A stretch of 64,000 bases of DNA from Roseivirga sp. E12 (lineage in GTDB: Bacteria > Bacteroidota > Bacteroidia > Cytophagales > Cyclobacteriaceae), in NCBI RefSeq assembly GCF_017592825.1, contig NZ_JAGFMD010000003.1:1-64000 (forward strand), given 5' to 3'. Positions 60,699 through 64,000 of the stretch are shown here, piece after piece. Positions within the stretch are counted from its first letter, which is position 1. Each line of letters starts with the position of its first letter. A program made the position numbers and the translations under genes. A model generated the notes under the pieces. That model was not told where the DNA came from. It did no database searches and worked only from the letters and a program-made list of their open reading frames with translations.

Positions 60699-62966
60699 TC
60701 AATGATTCAGTTTTACTTTTAATCCGAAGTAGTAGTTAATTGTTGCCGCAGGCTGAAAATATCTTCTTCCAAATGCATTCAGGTCATTCCCCAAACTGTA
60801 GGAAACATCAAAAAGGTTATCCACACCTCCATAGAGTTCGATATCCTGATTGAATAGTCTTCCATGATAGCCAGCCCTTAGGTTCACAAGGTTATAGGCT
60901 CGGGAGAAAAAGGTATTTGCATCGTTCAATGGAATTGGGTCTGAGTAGTGATAGGTAAGGTTCATATAGATTCCATTGCGGAAAACCAGATCCGTTTGAA
61001 TATTGACTACATGCGGTGAGGTTCCTGGTAAGGCCATGCCTGAAAAATCGTCACCATCGTCAATGTAGTTCTCGAATTGAAAGTCGTGATAGGTATAGGC
61101 AAGGGATGTACTCAGGCTTCTAACTAGGCCGCTTGCATCAGTCAACCAGTCCATTCTTGTCGAGAGTTCTAGGCCTTTTTGGCTGGTCTCTCCGGCATTT
61201 CTAAACAATACTACCCCTTGCCCATCCGCGAACGTGGTGATGGCATCACTCAACTGAAAGTAGAAAAGAGCCAGGTCAAAAGATAGTTTCTTATCGGCTG
61301 CAGCTCCCCGAAAATTGACTTCATAGTTCGTGCCTTTCTCGGCCTGAAGTCCTAGGTTAATACTTCCTTCATTCGTTCTTACCTCTGTGGTGGTGGGTGG
61401 AGAGAACCCGCTCATTACACTAAAATGAACGGAGTAATTATCATTAATCGTTTGTGACAGTGCCAGTCTTGGAGACCAAACCTCATTGAACTCTTTTCTA
61501 AAAGCTTGAGGATTGTCATTGATCTTGTCGATTGTACGGTCTATACGGTAAGACAGGCTGTTGAGGCTAATGCCGAAGGTTAGTCCTAGGCTTTCGCTCA
61601 GCTGATAGTCAAAGTTGGCAAACAACAGCTGTTGATCAATATCTACTTCATCCGCAAAGCGGATCGTGTCTGCCTGGCCGTCCACATTCCCAAAGTTCTT
61701 ACCATCGAAAAAGGATTTTTGATACTCTATGCCATAGGTCATGTTCAAATCCTTACCACCTAGGCTTAGTTCATTGGTAAATTCCGAACGCAAACTGAAT
61801 ATCTGCTGGTTGTCTCTTTTATAATCGAGAATAAATGGGTTCTCGAATTTACTCGTGCTTAGACCTACATTGGTTTTATTAGACCAAGAGTCACTGATTT
61901 GGTACTCTTGACCCACGGTAAACAAAAAGTATTCATTGCCCACTGACGAGTTTCTTTCGATACTGTTTGGCCTTGATTGGCGAGGGTTTGCCGCACGTTG
62001 GTCTGGGTTTAGGCCTCCTGGGATTTGATAAAACAAGTCTGAGTAAAGTATGGAAGCCGAAATAGTCCTTTTATCACTTGGAAAGAAGAGACCATCGAGC
62101 TCGATGGTCTGTCTATCCAATCGGTTGTGCTCTCTATATCCATCTGATGTTTGGCTCGACCACTTTAAAGTCAGACTACTGTTTTCATTGAGTACATTAT
62201 GCACCCCACTAAATTTCTGTGCTCCAAAAGATCCGAACGATGTGCTCAATAGGGAGGCATTAGACAACATGGACAAATCCGTGCTTTGAATTTTCATAAC
62301 ACCACCATTTCCGGCCCCAAAGGCACTTGCTGATGGGCCTTTCATTATCTCGAGCTTGGCGGTATTGTTCAGGTCCAGAAGATTCAAGAAGGTATTGCCT
62401 CCGGGTTCGGTAAAGGGTATTCCATTCCAATAGACCTTCACGTTTCTAACACCAAAGGGCGAACGAATAGAACTGCCTCGGATAGAAACCCGATAGCTTC
62501 CTCCAGCCCTTTGCTCAAATCTGACACCGGGCACGGTGTTCACAGCATTTACAAGACTTGATTCATCGAATCGATTGAAAGTGCCGGGAGTTATGTAAGC
62601 CAAACCACCCGATTGTCGATTCAAGGGTTGTTTGCCCGAAAACCCTTCTACTACAAGTTCACTCAGCACCTTGTTAGATCGGTTAAGTATGATGACTCGA
62701 TTGTCTCCCTGACGTATCAAAAGGTTTTGAGTGGTATAGCCGACATATGAAATAGTGGCTGACCTAGGTTCCTGAATGTTAAGTGTGATCCTTCCCTCGG
62801 GGTCTGCAACATAGACTACCGAATCGGGTAGCATAACCAGGGTGGCTCCTGGCAAGGGCTCAAAGGACTCGTTTTTGATAATCACCTCCTGCGCAGAAAG
62901 TGATGAACAGAGCCAAAGCATGATGGCTACTGAGGCAGACCTGAGTATAAGGGTTGTTTTCGACAT
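60699..62966 (-). CDS. TonB-dependent receptor (no STN domain)
   Basis: I place the start at the ATG at 62966 (a TTG at 63005 would add 13 residues), giving 755 residues. A signal peptide ends LSAQ (about residue 26). A short carboxypeptidase-regulatory-like or plug-linker segment (about 30-100) follows, with a plug (about 115-230; VRFEQRAGGSYRVSIRGSS and GPSASAFGAGNGG) and a barrel ending YYFGLKVKLNH. The plug pattern is of the siderophore or vitamin class. It is 1 bp from the nitroreductase gene, which could be a reductive partner. The substrate is unknown. Confidence 0.93.
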   Translation of the reverse strand: MSKTTLILRSASVAIMLWLCSSLSAQEVIIKNESFEPLPGATLVMLPDSVVYVADPEGRITLNIQEPRSATISYVGYTTQNLLIRQGDNRVIILNRSNKVLSELVVEGFSGKQPLNRQSGGLAYITPGTFNRFDESSLVNAVNTVPGVRFEQRAGGSYRVSIRGSSIRSPFGVRNVKVYWNGIPFTEPGGNTFLNLLDLNNTAKLEIMKGPSASAFGAGNGGVMKIQSTDLSMLSNASLLSTSFGSFGAQKFSGVHNVLNENSSLTLKWSSQTSDGYREHNRLDRQTIELDGLFFPSDKRTISASILYSDLFYQIPGGLNPDQRAANPRQSRPNSIERNSSVGNEYFLFTVGQEYQISDSWSNKTNVGLSTSKFENPFILDYKRDNQQIFSLRSEFTNELSLGGKDLNMTYGIEYQKSFFDGKNFGNVDGQADTIRFADEVDIDQQLLFANFDYQLSESLGLTFGISLNSLSYRIDRTIDKINDNPQAFRKEFNEVWSPRLALSQTINDNYSVHFSVMSGFSPPTTTEVRTNEGSINLGLQAEKGTNYEVNFRGAAADKKLSFDLALFYFQLSDAITTFADGQGVVLFRNAGETSQKGLELSTRMDWLTDASGLVRSLSTSLAYTYHDFQFENYIDDGDDFSGMALPGTSPHVVNIQTDLVFRNGIYMNLTYHYSDPIPLNDANTFFSRAYNLVNLRAGYHGRLFNQDIELYGGVDNLFDVSYSLGNDLNAFGRRYFQPAATINYYFGLKVKLNH

Positions 62967-63022
62967 AAAATTCGCACTAATATCGGAGATTCGATCGCGA
63001 AACAAAGTTCTTGTTTATATTA

Positions 63023-63364
63023 ATGGCAATGGATTCAACGTATAGGAGAGTCAAAGTTTTCGAAAACCAAACAGCCATGGACAAAGTGTTCGTGGAAAAA
63101 GACATTAGGGTACTTAGAATTGGTGAGCAAAAGCTCTGTCTGGCAAAAACGAAAAAGGGGTATTTCGCCTTTGAGGCTTTATGCCCTCATCAAAAACAAC
63201 CCTTATCAGAAGGTAGTTTGAACGCCTTCAGTGAAGTTATTTGTCCATTACACTTCTATCGATTCAACCTAAAAACAGGTGAAGAAGCCAACAGGCTATG
63301 TCAAGCTCTCAAGACATTTCCTCTTGAGATAAATGATGAGGGTATCTTCATCAAGGTCTATTAG
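63023..63364 (+). CDS. Rieske [2Fe-2S] domain protein
   Basis: The start is taken as the ATG at 63023 (an ATG two codons later and a TTG at 63011 are alternatives), giving 113 residues. The Rieske cluster ligands are C54-x-H56 and C74-x2-H77 in CPH and CPLH. The body is a single Rieske ferredoxin domain, so it may be an electron carrier for a dioxygenase or reductase encoded elsewhere. It is divergent from the TonB receptor with 56 bp between start codons. Confidence 0.9.
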   Translation: MAMDSTYRRVKVFENQTAMDKVFVEKDIRVLRIGEQKLCLAKTKKGYFAFEALCPHQKQPLSEGSLNAFSEVICPLHFYRFNLKTGEEANRLCQALKTFPLEINDEGIFIKVY

Positions 63365-63403
63365 GTTTTAATATTCCCCGATAATGCATAATTTTCCAGC
63401 TTA

Positions 63404-64000
63404 GTGACCAAAGCTACGTACATTCTAAACCCTGTCGACCCTAATGCTCGGATCGTCTCGATGGATATATTGAGAGGTGTGGCCGTATTAGGCATTTTGG
63501 TCATGAACATTCAGAGTTTTGCTATGCCTTCCGTGGCCTATAGTAATCCTACAGCTTACGAAAATCTTTCTGGCAATGACCTTTGGGTTTGGCTAATGAG
63601 TCATGTCTTTGCCGATCAAAAATTCATGGCGATCTTCTCTATGATGTTCGGTGCGAGTATTGTGATGCTTTCTCAGAAGGCGAGAAAAGAGCACATGCGA
63701 TCGACAGATTTACAAAACAGACGCTTTGTCTTTTTGGCTCTTTTCGGACTAGTGCACGCCTACTTACTTTGGTATGGCGATATTTTATTTATCTACGCCA
63801 TTTGTGCCTTTTTCATGTTTATGTTCCGAAGTAAGAAGTCGGGGGTACAGATGAAGGCTGGTGTAATTCTATTGATAATAGGGTCGGCTCTCAGTTTGAT
63901 CATTGGCTATACAACGCCAGTATGGGAACCAGGCGAATATGACGCCACGGAAACAGAAATCTGGACGCCAGAAGCCAGTGCTATTTCTGAAGAGATAGAA
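63404..64000 (+). CDS. DUF418-family membrane protein (N-terminal part, runs off right edge)
   Basis: The frame opens at a GTG at 63404 (an ATG at 63461 is an alternative) and is still open at base 64000, so 199 residues are present and the rest is missing. The N-terminal ARIVSMDILRGVAVLGILVMNIQ block, the FMAIFSMMFGAS segment and the LVHAYLLWYGDILFIYAI block are typical of DUF418/YeiB-like membrane proteins. Transport has been suggested for the family; no function is established. It lies 39 bp downstream of the Rieske gene on the same strand. Confidence 0.85.
   Translation, partial: MTKATYILNPVDPNARIVSMDILRGVAVLGILVMNIQSFAMPSVAYSNPTAYENLSGNDLWVWLMSHVFADQKFMAIFSMMFGASIVMLSQKARKEHMRSTDLQNRRFVFLALFGLVHAYLLWYGDILFIYAICAFFMFMFRSKKSGVQMKAGVILLIIGSALSLIIGYTTPVWEPGEYDATETEIWTPEASAISEEIE

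Overview
The window looks like a chromosomal segment from a marine- or soil-type Bacteroidota, most probably order Cytophagales (Roseivirga/Fulvivirga-like; this placement is inferred from gene content and no marker gene was compared). The support is a SprB-type repeat adhesin, three TonB-dependent receptors, a FecI/FecR pair with DUF4974-type architecture, LytS/LytTR signalling, a CreD operon, a DUF6427 protein, a DUF5117-type metalloprotease, almost no Shine-Dalgarno sequences and many TTG/GTG starts. I see no rRNA, tRNA, CRISPR array, transposase or phage gene. The composition looks even throughout, so this reads as core and lineage-specific chromosome rather than an island.

Layout. 1-4418: N-terminal part of a giant SprB-repeat surface protein (minus strand, runs off the left edge). 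4869-10622: orphan MoxR ATPase, then a surface lipoprotein with a beta-helix-like body paired with a TonB-dependent receptor. 10727-13097: nucleoside-sugar SDR, LOG-family and HAD genes. 13094-19334 (minus): FecI sigma, FecR anti-sigma, an STN-bearing TonB receptor and two paralogous small barrels, one carrying its own STN domain. 19415-21808: membrane protein, winged-helix regulator and CreD, with the same 17-bp palindrome in front of the first and third genes. 21865-28469: barrel, EEP hydrolase, uvrA and NDH-2. 28551-33638: LytS/LytTR, MscS, voltage-gated K+ channel and PAQR protein. 33635-45700: housekeeping genes (RluA-family synthase, PLP enzyme, DM13, radA, SNF2 helicase, LolC/E-like permease, rbfA, DUF6427, rpiB, tatC, glyA). 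45790-53032: response regulator, ECF sigma factor, membrane TPR protein (putative anti-sigma), a TPR-CHAT caspase-like protease, an SRPBCC protein and an aspartyl protease with a PDZ domain. 53111-55630: gluzincin-type metalloprotease. 55742-60107: a type III polyketide synthase neighbourhood with a UbiA-type prenyltransferase, an FAD oxidoreductase and a methyltransferase. 60104-64000: nitroreductase, TonB receptor, Rieske protein and a DUF418 protein cut by the right edge.

The most interesting units are (i) the ECF sigma / membrane TPR protein / TPR-CHAT protease trio at 46520-51228, which could form a proteolysis-controlled sigma switch resembling in outline the TPR-CHAT / Csx30 / sigma arrangement of type III-E CRISPR systems; (ii) the type III PKS + UbiA + FAD oxidoreductase + methyltransferase set, which may make a methylated or prenylated phenolic lipid or quinone; (iii) the FecI/FecR operon with a second STN domain on a non-TonB barrel; and (iv) the duplicated ACTTTG-N5-CAAAGT operator of the CreD operon. 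These functions are inferred from sequence pattern and context only. No database search was possible.
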